64,000 bases of DNA from Roseomonas sp. AR75 (lineage in GTDB: Bacteria > Pseudomonadota > Alphaproteobacteria > Acetobacterales > Acetobacteraceae), in NCBI RefSeq assembly GCF_005222815.1, contig NZ_STGB01000005.1:992001-1056000 (forward strand), given 5' to 3'. Below the pieces are notes generated by a model that ran no database searches, had not been told where the DNA came from, and saw only the letters and a program-made list of their open reading frames with translations. Made by a program: the position numbers and the translations under genes. This document shows positions 51,185 through 59,839 of the stretch, one piece after another (position 1 is the first letter of the stretch; each line of letters starts with the position of its first letter).

Positions 51185-51550
51185 ATGGCACGCGTCAAGC
51201 GGGGCGTCACGAAGCACGCCCGTCACAAGAAGGTCCTGAAGCTCGCGAAGGGCTATGTCGGCCGGTCGTCCACCGCCTACCGCCCCGCGCTGGAGCGGGT
51301 CGAGAAGGCGCTGCAATACGCCTATCGCGACCGCCGCAACAAGAAGCGCGAGTTCCGGGGACTGTGGATCCAGCGGATCAACGCGGCCGTGCGCGAGCAC
51401 GGGCTGACCTATTCCCGCTTCATCGCAGGGCTGAAGGCGGCCGGCGTGGAGATGGACCGCAAGGTCCTCGCCACCATCGCCTATGACGACGCGGCGTCGT
51501 TTACCGCCATCGTCGAGAAGGCGAAGGGCGCCCTCCCCGCGCAGGCCTGA
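51185..51550 (+). CDS. rplT: 50S ribosomal protein L20
   Basis: A 121-residue ribosomal protein essential for early assembly of the large subunit. MARVKRGVTKHARHKKVLKL and LWIQRINAAVREHGLTYSRF are diagnostic. It follows rpmI and precedes pheS, an arrangement common in bacteria. Its synthesis is often feedback-controlled, but no leader is evident here. Confidence 0.97.
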   Translation: MARVKRGVTKHARHKKVLKLAKGYVGRSSTAYRPALERVEKALQYAYRDRRNKKREFRGLWIQRINAAVREHGLTYSRFIAGLKAAGVEMDRKVLATIAYDDAASFTAIVEKAKGALPAQA

Positions 51551-51585
51551 TCCCTTCCCGGGATCGGCTGTTTCGAACAGATGGA

Positions 51586-51613
51586 GGGCCGTCCCCGGCG
51601 AGGGGGCGGCCCT
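51586..51613 (+). terminator. Possible terminator or attenuator between rplT and pheS
   Basis: GGGCCGTCCCC pairs with GGGGGCGGCCC (one G-T pair) across loop GGCGA, followed by only two T. It lies between rplT and pheS. Weak as a terminator. Confidence 0.4.
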
Positions 51614-51633
51614 TCGCGTATCCGGAGCCGACG

Positions 51634-52719
51634 ATGTCAGACGATCTTGCGGCGCTGCGCAGTGAGACCGAGCAGGCGCTCGCCAACGCCGCCGATTTGC
51701 GCGCGCTGGACGCGGTGCGGGTGGCCGTGATGGGCAAGTCCGGCAGCCTTTCCGGCCTGCTCAAGGGGCTGGGGCAGGTGCCGGCCGAGCAACGCAAGGA
51801 CCGCGGCGCGGCGCTGAACCGCCTGAAGGGCGAGATCGAGGCGCTGCTGGACGCGCGACGGACCGCGCTGGAAGCGGCGGAACTGGAGGCGAAGCTGAAG
51901 GCGGAGCGGGTGGACGTGTCCCTCCCCGCGAGGCCTTTCGCGCCCGGCACGGCTTCCGATGGCGGCATCCATCCGATCAGCCGCACCATCGAGGAGCTGA
52001 CGGCGATCTTCGGCGCCATGGGTTTTCGGGTGGTGGAAGGCCCGGACATCGAGAGCGACTGGCACAATTTCGGCGCGCTCAACATCCCGGACCACCATCC
52101 GGCGCGGCAGGACCACGACACCTTCTACATGCCCGGCACCGACCCGAACGGGCATCGGCGCGTGCTGCGGACGCAGACCTCGCCGCTCCAGATCCGCACC
52201 ATGCTGGCCGAGGAACCGCCGATCCGCATCATCGCGCCCGGCCGCACCTATCGCGCCGACCACGACGCGACGCACAGCCCGATGTTCCACCAGGTGGAGG
52301 GCCTGGTGATCGACCGCGCGATCACGCTCGGGCATCTCAAGGGCTGCCTGATCGATTTCCTGCGGGCGTTCTTCGGCATCAGCGACCTGCCGGTGCGGTT
52401 CCGGTCGTCGTACTTCCCGTTCACCGAGCCCTCGATGGAGGTGGATATCGGGTGGAACCGGAAGACCGGCGAACTGGGCGGCGGCGGCGATTGGCTGGAG
52501 ATTCTCGGCAGCGGGATGGTGCATCCGAAGGTGCTGGCGAATTGCGGGCTCGATCCGCGGGAATGGCAGGGATTTGCGTTCGGGATGGGGATCGAGCGCA
52601 TCACCATGCTGAAGCACGGCATGCCGGATCTGCGGCCGTTCTACGAATGCGACCTGCGCTGGTTGAAGCATTACGCGGCGGATCCGCTGGCGCCGGCGAT
52701 GCTGCATGAGGGGGTGTGA
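51634..52719 (+). CDS. pheS: Phenylalanine-tRNA ligase alpha subunit
   Basis: A 361-residue class II tRNA synthetase subunit that activates phenylalanine. The N-terminal coiled coil (about residues 1-90) is followed by the catalytic domain with motif 2, FHQVEGLVIDRAITL, and motif 3, GFAFGMGIERITMLKHGM. The start follows CGGAG at a short distance. pheT lies 160 bases downstream beyond a palindromic repeat. Confidence 0.96.
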   Translation: MSDDLAALRSETEQALANAADLRALDAVRVAVMGKSGSLSGLLKGLGQVPAEQRKDRGAALNRLKGEIEALLDARRTALEAAELEAKLKAERVDVSLPARPFAPGTASDGGIHPISRTIEELTAIFGAMGFRVVEGPDIESDWHNFGALNIPDHHPARQDHDTFYMPGTDPNGHRRVLRTQTSPLQIRTMLAEEPPIRIIAPGRTYRADHDATHSPMFHQVEGLVIDRAITLGHLKGCLIDFLRAFFGISDLPVRFRSSYFPFTEPSMEVDIGWNRKTGELGGGGDWLEILGSGMVHPKVLANCGLDPREWQGFAFGMGIERITMLKHGMPDLRPFYECDLRWLKHYAADPLAPAMLHEGV

Positions 52720-52741
52720 GATGGTCGGCATGGTCGGTCGC

Positions 52742-52838
52742 GCCCCCACCCCGACCCTCCCCCGCACGCGGGGGAGGGAGTGCCAGTTGCGCGACCTGCC
52801 CCCTCCCCCGCCAAGCGGGGGAGGGTTGGGGTGGGGGC
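52742..52838. repeat. Composite palindromic repeat between pheS and pheT
   Basis: Two copies of CCCTCCCCCGC / GCGGGGGAGGG (52755-52778 and 52801-52825) are flanked by an outer inverted repeat. GCCCCCACCCC at 52742 and GGGGTGGGGGC ending at 52838 pair with one mismatch over 24 bases. It fills nearly the whole pheS-pheT gap, so it may affect the transcript between them. Confidence 0.85.
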
Positions 52839-52880
52839 ACGGCTGGCCTGCCCATGCTCAGTGCCTGAAGGCCTAGCCCG

Positions 52881-55355
52881 ATGAAATTCACCCTCTCCTG
52901 GCTGCGCGAGCATCTCGAGACCGAGGCGTCGCTCGATCAGATCACCACCACCCTCTCCGCCATCGGCATCGAGGTGGAGGGCGTGGAGGATCGCGCGGCG
53001 GCGCTCGCCAGCTTCCGCATCGCGCGGGTGATCGAGGCGGTGCAGCATCCGAACGCGGACCGGCTGCGCGCTCTGCGCGTGGATCTCGGCGACGGGCGCG
53101 AATACTCCGTGGTGTGCGGCGCGCCGAATGCGCGGACGGGGATGGTGGGCGTGGCGGCGCTGCCCGGCGCCTTCATCCCGGGCACCGGCATCACGCTGAA
53201 GGTCGGCGAGATCCGCGGCGTGAAGTCCGAGGCGATGATGCTCTCGGCGCGCGAGATGGGGCTCGGCGAGGATCATTCGGGAATCGTGGATTTGCCCGCG
53301 GATGCGCCGGTCGGCACGCGCTACGTGGATTATGCCGGGCTCGACGACCCGGTGATCGAGATCAAGGTGACGCCGAACCGCGGCGATGCGCTTTCCGTGC
53401 GCGGCATCGCGCGCGACCTGGCGGCGGCGGGGCTCGGCACGCTGAAGTCGTGGGAGGTGGCGCCGGTTGCCGCCACCTATCCCTCGCCGCTGCATTGGAC
53501 GATCGAGGACCGCCGCGCCTGCACCTGGGTGCTGGGGCGTGCGGTGCGGGGCGTGACGAACGGGCCCTCGCCGCAATGGCTGCAGGACCGGCTGACGGCG
53601 ATCGGGCTGCGGCCGATCAACGCGCTGGTGGACGTGACGAATTTTTTCACCTTTGCCTATGGCCGGCCGCTGCATGTGTTCGACGTGCGAAAGGTGGCGG
53701 GCACGACGCTTTCGATGCGCATGGCGCGGCCGGGCGAGGAACTGCTCGCGCTGAACGGCAAGACCTATGCGCTGACCGAGGAAGACGGCGTCATCGCGGA
53801 TGCGAACGGCGTCGAGGCGCTGGGCGGCGTCATCGGCGGCGAGCATTCGGGCTGCGACGAGACGACGACCGAGTGCTTCATCGAATGCGCGCTGTTCGAT
53901 CCCGTGCGCATCGCGCTGTCGGGACGGCGGCATGACGTGCGCACCGATGCGCGGTCGCGCTTCGAGCGCGGCATCGACCCCGCGCTGCTACCGAAGGCGC
54001 TGGAAGCGGCGACGCGGATGATCATGGAACTGTGCGGCGGCGAGGCGTCGGAGGTTTCGGAAGCCGGCGCCGAGCCGGCCTGGCGGCGCAACGCAACGCT
54101 GCGCTTCGAACGCATCGCTGGCCTCGGCGGGCTCGACCTGCCGCGCGAGGAAGCGGAGCGGCGGCTCTCGGCGCTCGGCTTCAGCACCGTCTCGCGCGAT
54201 GCGGAAGCGATCACCGTCGCGGTACCGTCCTGGCGGAACGACATCGCGGGGCATGGCGCGCTTGCGCAGGACCCCTCGCTGCCCGCGGATCGCGCGCGCG
54301 TCGCGGCGGAAGGCTGCGCGGCGATCGAGCCGGAATGCGACCTGGTGGAGGAAGTGCTGCGGCTCGGTGGGCTGGATGCGGTGCCGCCTGTGTCCATGCC
54401 GATCACTTCTCCGGTGCCGCGGCCTTCGCTGACGCCGAAGCAGGCGCGCGCGGCTCTGGCGCGGCGCGTGCTGGCGGCGCGCGGGCTGCAGGATTGCGTG
54501 ACCTACGGCTTCCTCGCACGCGAGCAGGCGGCGCTGTTCGGCGACACGCCCGAGGGGCTGCGCGTCGAGAATCCGATCGCGTCCGATCTCGACCAGATGC
54601 GGCCGACGCCGGTGGCCTCGCTGGCGATGGCGGCGTCGCGCAACGCGGCGCGCGGCTTCGGCGACGTGGCGCTGGCGGAGATCGGCGGTGCGTATCGCGA
54701 TCCGGCCTCGGGCAGCAGCCAGCTTGCCGTGGCGGCGGGCGTGCGCGCGGGCATGACCGGCGCGAGCTGGGCAGCGCCGTCGCGCGCGGTGGACTGGCTG
54801 GATGTGAAGGGCGATGCGCTCGCCGTGCTCGAACGGCTCGGCGTGCCGATGGCGGCGGTGCAGGTCACGGCGGATGCGCCGGGCTTCTACCATCCCGGCC
54901 GATCCGGCGTGCTGCGCCAGGGTCCGAAGGTGGTGCTGGCGACGTTCGGGGAGTTGCATCCCAAGGTGCGCGCCGCGCTCGACATCCCCGGCGCGGCGGT
55001 GGGCTTCGAGGTGTTTTTGGACGCGATCGCGGAGCCGAAGCGGCGGAAGAAGGGCGTGCCCGACCTGCCCGCCTTCCAGCCGGTGCGCCGCGACTTCGCC
55101 TTCCTGGCCAATGCCGACGTCTCGGCCGAGGCGCTGCTGCGCGCGGCGCGCAACGCCGACAAGGCGCTGATCGCGGATGTGGTTCTGTTCGACCGCTATG
55201 CCGGCGAGAAGCTGCCGGAAGGCAAGGTCTCGCTGGCCATCCAGGCCACGCTGCAGCCGCGCGAGCGGACGCTGACCGATGCGGAGATCGAGGCGGCGGG
55301 GCAGAAGATCGTGGCGGCGGTGGCGAAGGCGACGGGGGCGGTGCTGCGCGGTTGA
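52881..55355 (+). CDS. pheT: Phenylalanine-tRNA ligase beta subunit
   Basis: An 824-residue subunit with the EMAP-like tRNA-binding domain at the N-terminus (RIARVIEAVQHPNADRLRAL, YSVVCGAPNARTGM), the B3/B4 editing region (FDVRKVAGTTLSMRMARPGE) and the B5 and C-terminal parts (PSWRNDI, DLVEEVLRLGGLDAVPP, and the ferredoxin-like anticodon-binding domain ending LQPRERTLTDAEIEAAG). About 30 residues (GHGALAQDPSLPADRARV and following, near residue 460) lie between PSWRNDI and DLVEEVLRL, where most PheT proteins are nearly contiguous. The gene is intact otherwise. Confidence 0.96.
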   Translation: MKFTLSWLREHLETEASLDQITTTLSAIGIEVEGVEDRAAALASFRIARVIEAVQHPNADRLRALRVDLGDGREYSVVCGAPNARTGMVGVAALPGAFIPGTGITLKVGEIRGVKSEAMMLSAREMGLGEDHSGIVDLPADAPVGTRYVDYAGLDDPVIEIKVTPNRGDALSVRGIARDLAAAGLGTLKSWEVAPVAATYPSPLHWTIEDRRACTWVLGRAVRGVTNGPSPQWLQDRLTAIGLRPINALVDVTNFFTFAYGRPLHVFDVRKVAGTTLSMRMARPGEELLALNGKTYALTEEDGVIADANGVEALGGVIGGEHSGCDETTTECFIECALFDPVRIALSGRRHDVRTDARSRFERGIDPALLPKALEAATRMIMELCGGEASEVSEAGAEPAWRRNATLRFERIAGLGGLDLPREEAERRLSALGFSTVSRDAEAITVAVPSWRNDIAGHGALAQDPSLPADRARVAAEGCAAIEPECDLVEEVLRLGGLDAVPPVSMPITSPVPRPSLTPKQARAALARRVLAARGLQDCVTYGFLAREQAALFGDTPEGLRVENPIASDLDQMRPTPVASLAMAASRNAARGFGDVALAEIGGAYRDPASGSSQLAVAAGVRAGMTGASWAAPSRAVDWLDVKGDALAVLERLGVPMAAVQVTADAPGFYHPGRSGVLRQGPKVVLATFGELHPKVRAALDIPGAAVGFEVFLDAIAEPKRRKKGVPDLPAFQPVRRDFAFLANADVSAEALLRAARNADKALIADVVLFDRYAGEKLPEGKVSLAIQATLQPRERTLTDAEIEAAGQKIVAAVAKATGAVLRG

Positions 55356-55410
55356 TGCGCCGGGCCCTCCCGCGCGTTAGACTGACGACGCGGAACGGAG
55401 GAGCGGTGCG

Positions 55411-55731
55411 ATGGGCTCGGTGCGCGTGACGGTGGATGCCGAGGGGCGGCTGGTGCTGCCCGAGGAGATCCGCCAGTCGCTCGGCATCGTGGGCGGCGGG
55501 ACGCTGGATTTGCGGGTGAGCGGCGACGAGTTGCGCGGGTCGGTCGAGCCACCGCCGATCCACAGCCTGGCCGACGCGGTGGCAGCGCTGCGGGACGTCG
55601 TGCCGCCGTGGAAGGAGGGCGAGCCCCTGCTCTCCGAGGTGCTGATCGCGGAGCGTCGCGCCGAAGCGGCGCGCGACCTGGCCGAGGAAATGGCCGACAT
55701 CGCGGAACGGGCGCGGGCCAAGCGGCGGTGA
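55411..55731 (+). CDS. AbrB/MazE-type antitoxin (VapB-like)
   Basis: A 106-residue protein with the swapped-hairpin AbrB/SpoVT DNA-binding domain at the N-terminus (VRVTVDAEGRLVLPEEIRQS, LGIVGGGTLDLRV) and a charged helical tail (EEMADIAERARAKRR) likely to bind and block the toxin. The start follows GGAGGAG. It overlaps the PIN-domain gene by four bases (GTGA), the usual arrangement of VapBC pairs. Confidence 0.88.
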   Translation: MGSVRVTVDAEGRLVLPEEIRQSLGIVGGGTLDLRVSGDELRGSVEPPPIHSLADAVAALRDVVPPWKEGEPLLSEVLIAERRAEAARDLAEEMADIAERARAKRR

Positions 55732-56090
55732 TCCTGGACGCCTCGGCGATCCTGGCCGCCGTGCTCAAGGAGCCGGGCGGCGAGACGGTGATGGCCGCGC
55801 TGCCCGCCAGCGCCGTGAGCGCGGTGAACTGGCTGGAGGTCCTCGCCCGGATCATCGTCGGGCCTGAGGCAGGGAAGCTCGAGCTGTCGCGCGTCTCGGT
55901 CGCCGTCCTCCCCTTCGAAGCGGCGATGGCGCATGGCGCGAGCGGGCTTCTCGCCCGCCATCGCGGCGTGCTCTCGCTCGGGGACTGCGCCTGCATCGCG
56001 ACGGCCGCGGCGCTGGGTCGGCCGGTGCTGACGGCCGACCGGGTGTGGGCAACGCTCGGGCTGCCGGTCGAGGTGCGGCTGATCCGCTAG
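55728..56090 (+). CDS. PIN-domain ribonuclease toxin (VapC-like)
   Basis: A 120-residue PIN-domain protein. VILDASAILAAVLKEPGG carries the first acidic residue, NWLEVLARI the glutamate, LSLGDCACIATAAALG the second aspartate, and VLTADRVW the third, so all four metal-binding acidic residues are present. These toxins cleave tRNA or rRNA in the free state. The GTG start overlaps the antitoxin stop (GTGA). Length and motifs suggest an active toxin. Confidence 0.87.
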   Translation: MILDASAILAAVLKEPGGETVMAALPASAVSAVNWLEVLARIIVGPEAGKLELSRVSVAVLPFEAAMAHGASGLLARHRGVLSLGDCACIATAAALGRPVLTADRVWATLGLPVEVRLIR

Positions 56091-56123
56091 ACCATGATCG
56101 GCGCTGGACCATGATCGGCGCTG
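56091..56123. repeat. Short direct repeat after the PIN toxin gene
   Basis: ACCATGATCGGCGCTG occurs at 56091-56106 and again at 56108-56123, a 17-base period. It may be a replication slip and carries no sign of function. Confidence 0.7.
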
Positions 56124-56190
56124 ACAGCGGCGCCGATCGCGTGATTCACGCCTCCGGCCCTTCCAGCCTTCGGCGATCACGCTCTGACGA

Positions 56191-56598
56191 TCAGCCCTGC
56201 CCCACTATCACCATCCACAGAACGCCGAAGCGGTCCTCCACCATGCCGAAGCGCGGGGAGAAGAAGGTCTGCGCCGGTGGCATCCGGACCTGCCCGCCCG
56301 TCTCCAGCGCGGTGAAGATGCGGTCGAACGTCGTCGCGTCCGGCACCGTCAATGCCAGGCCGAAGCCCTTGAAGCTGGTGTCGCCGGCGCAATGCCCGTC
56401 GGAGGCCATGAAGCTCGCCCCGCCGACGCGCACCAGCGCGTGCATCACCTTGTCCTCGTTGCCGGGCGGGGCGCTGGTTGGATCGGGGCTGTCGCGGAAG
56501 CGCATCAGCGCGCCGACCTCGGCGCCCAAGGCCTCCTTGTAGAAGGACAATGCCTCCTCGCACCGGCCATCGAAGAACAGATAGGGCTCGATCTGCAT
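56191..56598 (-). CDS. VOC-family (PhnB/glyoxalase-like) protein
   Basis: A 135-residue protein of the vicinal oxygen chelate superfamily, PhnB type. YLFFDGRCEEALSFYKEALG is the characteristic opening, and SFMASDGHCAGD and FGMVEDRFGVLWMVI are the other conserved strands. Members bind a metal and a small substrate, but many have no known reaction. The start has an AGGAGAG site. Convergent with the toxin gene. Confidence 0.85.
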   Translation of the reverse strand: MQIEPYLFFDGRCEEALSFYKEALGAEVGALMRFRDSPDPTSAPPGNEDKVMHALVRVGGASFMASDGHCAGDTSFKGFGLALTVPDATTFDRIFTALETGGQVRMPPAQTFFSPRFGMVEDRFGVLWMVIVGQG

Positions 56599-56728
56599 CA
56601 GGGCTCTCCTTGAAGGACGTGATCGGTAAACTCATTGGTGAAGTGTTCGCAAGCGCGGCGTGGGCCGCATCGCGGCGATGTGCGCGCTGCGCGCTGACGG
56701 GCCGGACGATCCGGGGCAGTCTCGGCGG

Positions 56729-57904
56729 ATGAGCACGGCGGCTTCCCCATCCGGCAAGGCACGGCATCTGGCGGTGCTGTGCGCGGGCGTGGTGCTGTGC
56801 CTGTCGGTCTGGTTCGCCGGCACGGCTGCCGTGCCGGACCTGCTGGCGGCGGGGCTGATCACACGCGGCGACGCGGCCTGGCTGACGGCTTCGGTGCAGC
56901 TCGGTTTCGTCGCGGGGACGCTGGTCTCGGCGGTGCTGTCGCTGGCCGACCGGCGCGATCCGCGCATGCTGTTCCTGGCCTGCGGGCTGCTGGCCTCGTC
57001 GGCGACGCTCGCGCAGACGCTGGTGGCGCCCTCCGGCGCGGCGGCGCTGGCGCTGCGCTTCGTCGCGGGGGCGGCGATGGCGGGGGTCTATCCCGTGGGG
57101 ATGAAGCTGGCGGCGTCCTGGGCGAAAGGCGATCTCGGGCTGCTGATCGGGCTGCTGGTGGGGGCGGTGTCGCTGGGATCGGCGATGCCGCATCTGATCC
57201 CCTCCCTGCTGGGCGGGATCGGGTGGCAGGCGGCCTATCTCGGGGCGGGGGTGCTGGCGGCGGCGGGGGGGCTGTCCATCCTGGCGTTCCGGCCGGGGCC
57301 GCTGCTCGGCGCTCGGCCGCCCTTCAGGCCCGCACAGGCGCTGGAAGCGTGGCGGAACAAGGGGTTGCGCTACGCCAACCTCGGTTATCTGGGGCACATG
57401 TGGGAACTCTACGCCATGTGGGCCTGGATCGGGCTGTTCTTCAGCGGCGTGCTGGCCGGGGAGGCCGGGCCATGGACCTTCGCGGTGATGGCGGCGGGCG
57501 CGGTGAGCTGCGTGGTGGCGGGGCTGCTGGCGGATCGGTGGAACCGGGCCTCGGTGGCGGCACTTTGCATGCTGGCCTCCGGCACCTGCGCCCTGCTGGT
57601 AGGGCCGGCGGCGGCGGTGGCGCCGTGGTTGGCGGTGGCGGTGGCGCTGGTCTGGGGCTTCACCGTGGTGGCGGATTCGGCGCAATTCTCGGCCTGCATC
57701 GTGACGCTCTCCCCGCCCGATTATGTCGGGACGATGCTGACGGTGCAGACCAGCCTGGGCTTCCTGCTGACGGCCGGGACCATCGCGCTGGTGCCGCTGG
57801 CGATCCAGGGGCTCGGTTGGAACTGGGCCTTCGCGGTGCTGGCGCCGGGGCCGCTGCTCGGCGCCTGGGCGATGTGGCGGCTGAGGCCGCTGCTGCCGCG
57901 CTGA
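56729..57904 (+). CDS. Major facilitator superfamily transporter
   Basis: A 391-residue membrane protein with about 12 helices. The first half ends with LRFVAGAAMAGVYPVGMKL, the usual MFS loop region, and the central loop (RPGPLLGARPPFRPAQALEAWRNKG) divides the two six-helix halves. The GSAMPHLIPSLLG and GTMLTVQTSLGFLL segments fit, too. No substrate can be assigned. The start at 56729 is the first ATG with a fair ribosome site; open sequence extends upstream. Confidence 0.85.
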   Translation: MSTAASPSGKARHLAVLCAGVVLCLSVWFAGTAAVPDLLAAGLITRGDAAWLTASVQLGFVAGTLVSAVLSLADRRDPRMLFLACGLLASSATLAQTLVAPSGAAALALRFVAGAAMAGVYPVGMKLAASWAKGDLGLLIGLLVGAVSLGSAMPHLIPSLLGGIGWQAAYLGAGVLAAAGGLSILAFRPGPLLGARPPFRPAQALEAWRNKGLRYANLGYLGHMWELYAMWAWIGLFFSGVLAGEAGPWTFAVMAAGAVSCVVAGLLADRWNRASVAALCMLASGTCALLVGPAAAVAPWLAVAVALVWGFTVVADSAQFSACIVTLSPPDYVGTMLTVQTSLGFLLTAGTIALVPLAIQGLGWNWAFAVLAPGPLLGAWAMWRLRPLLPR

Positions 57905-57977
57905 TCCGAAGCTTTCCAGGGCCGCCCGCAGCCCCTATGTGGGGCGCAACCCCCCAACGGGCATCCAGATCCCCCCA

Positions 57978-59783
57978 ATGACCGACGTACCCCTCGACCG
58001 CATCCGCAACTTCTCGATCATCGCGCATATCGACCACGGCAAGTCCACCCTGGCGGACCGCCTGATCCAGGCGACGGGCGCCGTGACCGCGCGCGAGATG
58101 AAGGAACAGCTGCTCGACAACATGGAGCTGGAGCGCGAGCGCGGCATCACCATCAAGGCGCAGACCGTCCGGCTAGCCTACCAGGCGAAGGACGGGCTGA
58201 CCTACACGCTGAACCTGATGGACACGCCGGGCCATGTGGACTTCGCGTACGAGGTGAGCCGGTCGCTGGCCGCCTGCGAGGGGTCGCTGCTGGTGGTGGA
58301 CGCCTCCCAGGGGGTCGAGGCGCAGACACTGGCCAATGTCTACCAGGCGATCGACGCGAACCACGAGATCGTGCCGGTCCTGAACAAGATCGACCTGCCG
58401 GCCGCCGAGCCCGACCGGGTGAAGCAGCAGATCGAGGACGTGATCGGGCTCGACGCCTCGGACGCGGTCATGATCAGCGCCAAGACGGGGCTGAACATCG
58501 AGGGCGTGCTGGAGGCGATCGTGACGCGCCTGCCGGCGCCGAAGGGCGACGTGAACGCGACCACCAAGGCGCTGCTGGTGGACAGCTGGTACGACGCCTA
58601 TCTCGGCGTGGTGGTGCTGGTGCGGGTGAAGGATGGCGAGCTGCGCAAGGGGCAGCGCATCCGCATGATGTCGAACGGCTCGGTCCACACCATCGAGCAG
58701 GTCGGCGTCTTCACGCCGAAGATGGTGCCGGTGGATAGGCTCAGCCCGGGTGAGATGGGCTTCGTCACGGCCGCGATCAAAACCGTGGCGGACACCAATG
58801 TCGGCGACACCATCACCGACGACCGCAACCCCGCCAGCGCGCCGTTGCCGGGCTTCAAGCCCAGCATTCCGGTGGTGTGGTGCGGGCTGTATCCGGTGGA
58901 CGCGGACGACTTCGAGAAGCTGCGCGAGAGCCTGGCCAAGCTGCGGCTGAACGACGCCAGCTTCCACTACGAGCCGGAGACCTCGGCCGCGCTCGGCTTC
59001 GGCTATCGCTGCGGCTTCCTCGGGCTGCTGCATCTGGAGATCATCCAGGAGCGGCTGTCGCGCGAGTTCGACCTGGACCTGATCGCGACGGCGCCTTCCG
59101 TGGTCTACAAGATCCGCAAGACCAATGGCGAGGAGATCGAGCTGCACAACCCGGCCGACATGCCGGATGGCAGCGTGATCGACGTGATCGAGGAGCCCTG
59201 GATCAAGGCGACGATCCTGGTGCCGGACGACTACCTCGGCCCGGTGCTGACGCTCTGCAACGAGCGGCGCGGGCGGCAGATCGAGCTGACCTATGTCGGC
59301 AACCGCGCCATGGCCGTGTACCGCCTGCCGCTGAACGAGGTGGTGTTCGACTTCTACGACCGGCTGAAGTCGGTCAGCCGCGGCTATGCCAGCTTCGACT
59401 ACCAGCAGGACGGCTACGAGGAAGGCGACCTCGTGAAGATCTCCATCCTGGTGAATGCCGAGCCGGTGGATGCACTGTCCTTCATGGCGCATCGCAGCGC
59501 GGCCGACCGGCGCGGTCGGTCCATCTGCGAGAAGCTGAAGGAGCTGATCCCCCGCCAGCTCTTCAAGATCCCGATCCAGGCCGCGATCGGCAGCCGCGTG
59601 ATCGCGCGCGAGACCATCTCCGCCCTGTCGAAGGACGTCACCGCCAAGTGCTACGGCGGCGACATCACGCGCAAGCGGAAGCTTCTGGAGAAGCAGAAGG
59701 AGGGCAAGAAGCGCATGCGGCAATTCGGCAAGGTCGAGATCCCGCAGAGCGCCTTCATCGCCGCGCTGAAGATGGATGCCTGA
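57978..59783 (+). CDS. lepA: Elongation factor 4 (LepA)
   Basis: A 601-residue GTPase acting on ribosomes stalled under stress or in assembly. The G domain begins FSIIAHIDHGKSTLADRLIQ (G1) with DTPGHVDFAYE (G3) and LNKIDLP (G4). The unique C-terminal region KLKELIPRQLFKIPIQAAIG and DITRKRKLLEKQKEGKKRM is diagnostic of EF4. The ATG at 57978 is preferred over 57939, since EF4 begins just before the G1 loop. Intact. Confidence 0.97.
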   Translation: MTDVPLDRIRNFSIIAHIDHGKSTLADRLIQATGAVTAREMKEQLLDNMELERERGITIKAQTVRLAYQAKDGLTYTLNLMDTPGHVDFAYEVSRSLAACEGSLLVVDASQGVEAQTLANVYQAIDANHEIVPVLNKIDLPAAEPDRVKQQIEDVIGLDASDAVMISAKTGLNIEGVLEAIVTRLPAPKGDVNATTKALLVDSWYDAYLGVVVLVRVKDGELRKGQRIRMMSNGSVHTIEQVGVFTPKMVPVDRLSPGEMGFVTAAIKTVADTNVGDTITDDRNPASAPLPGFKPSIPVVWCGLYPVDADDFEKLRESLAKLRLNDASFHYEPETSAALGFGYRCGFLGLLHLEIIQERLSREFDLDLIATAPSVVYKIRKTNGEEIELHNPADMPDGSVIDVIEEPWIKATILVPDDYLGPVLTLCNERRGRQIELTYVGNRAMAVYRLPLNEVVFDFYDRLKSVSRGYASFDYQQDGYEEGDLVKISILVNAEPVDALSFMAHRSAADRRGRSICEKLKELIPRQLFKIPIQAAIGSRVIARETISALSKDVTAKCYGGDITRKRKLLEKQKEGKKRMRQFGKVEIPQSAFIAALKMDA

Positions 59784-59839
59784 CGAGCGGCGGTTGCACG
59801 CCATGGACCCCGGCGCAACCGCGCGCGCAATCTTCCGGC

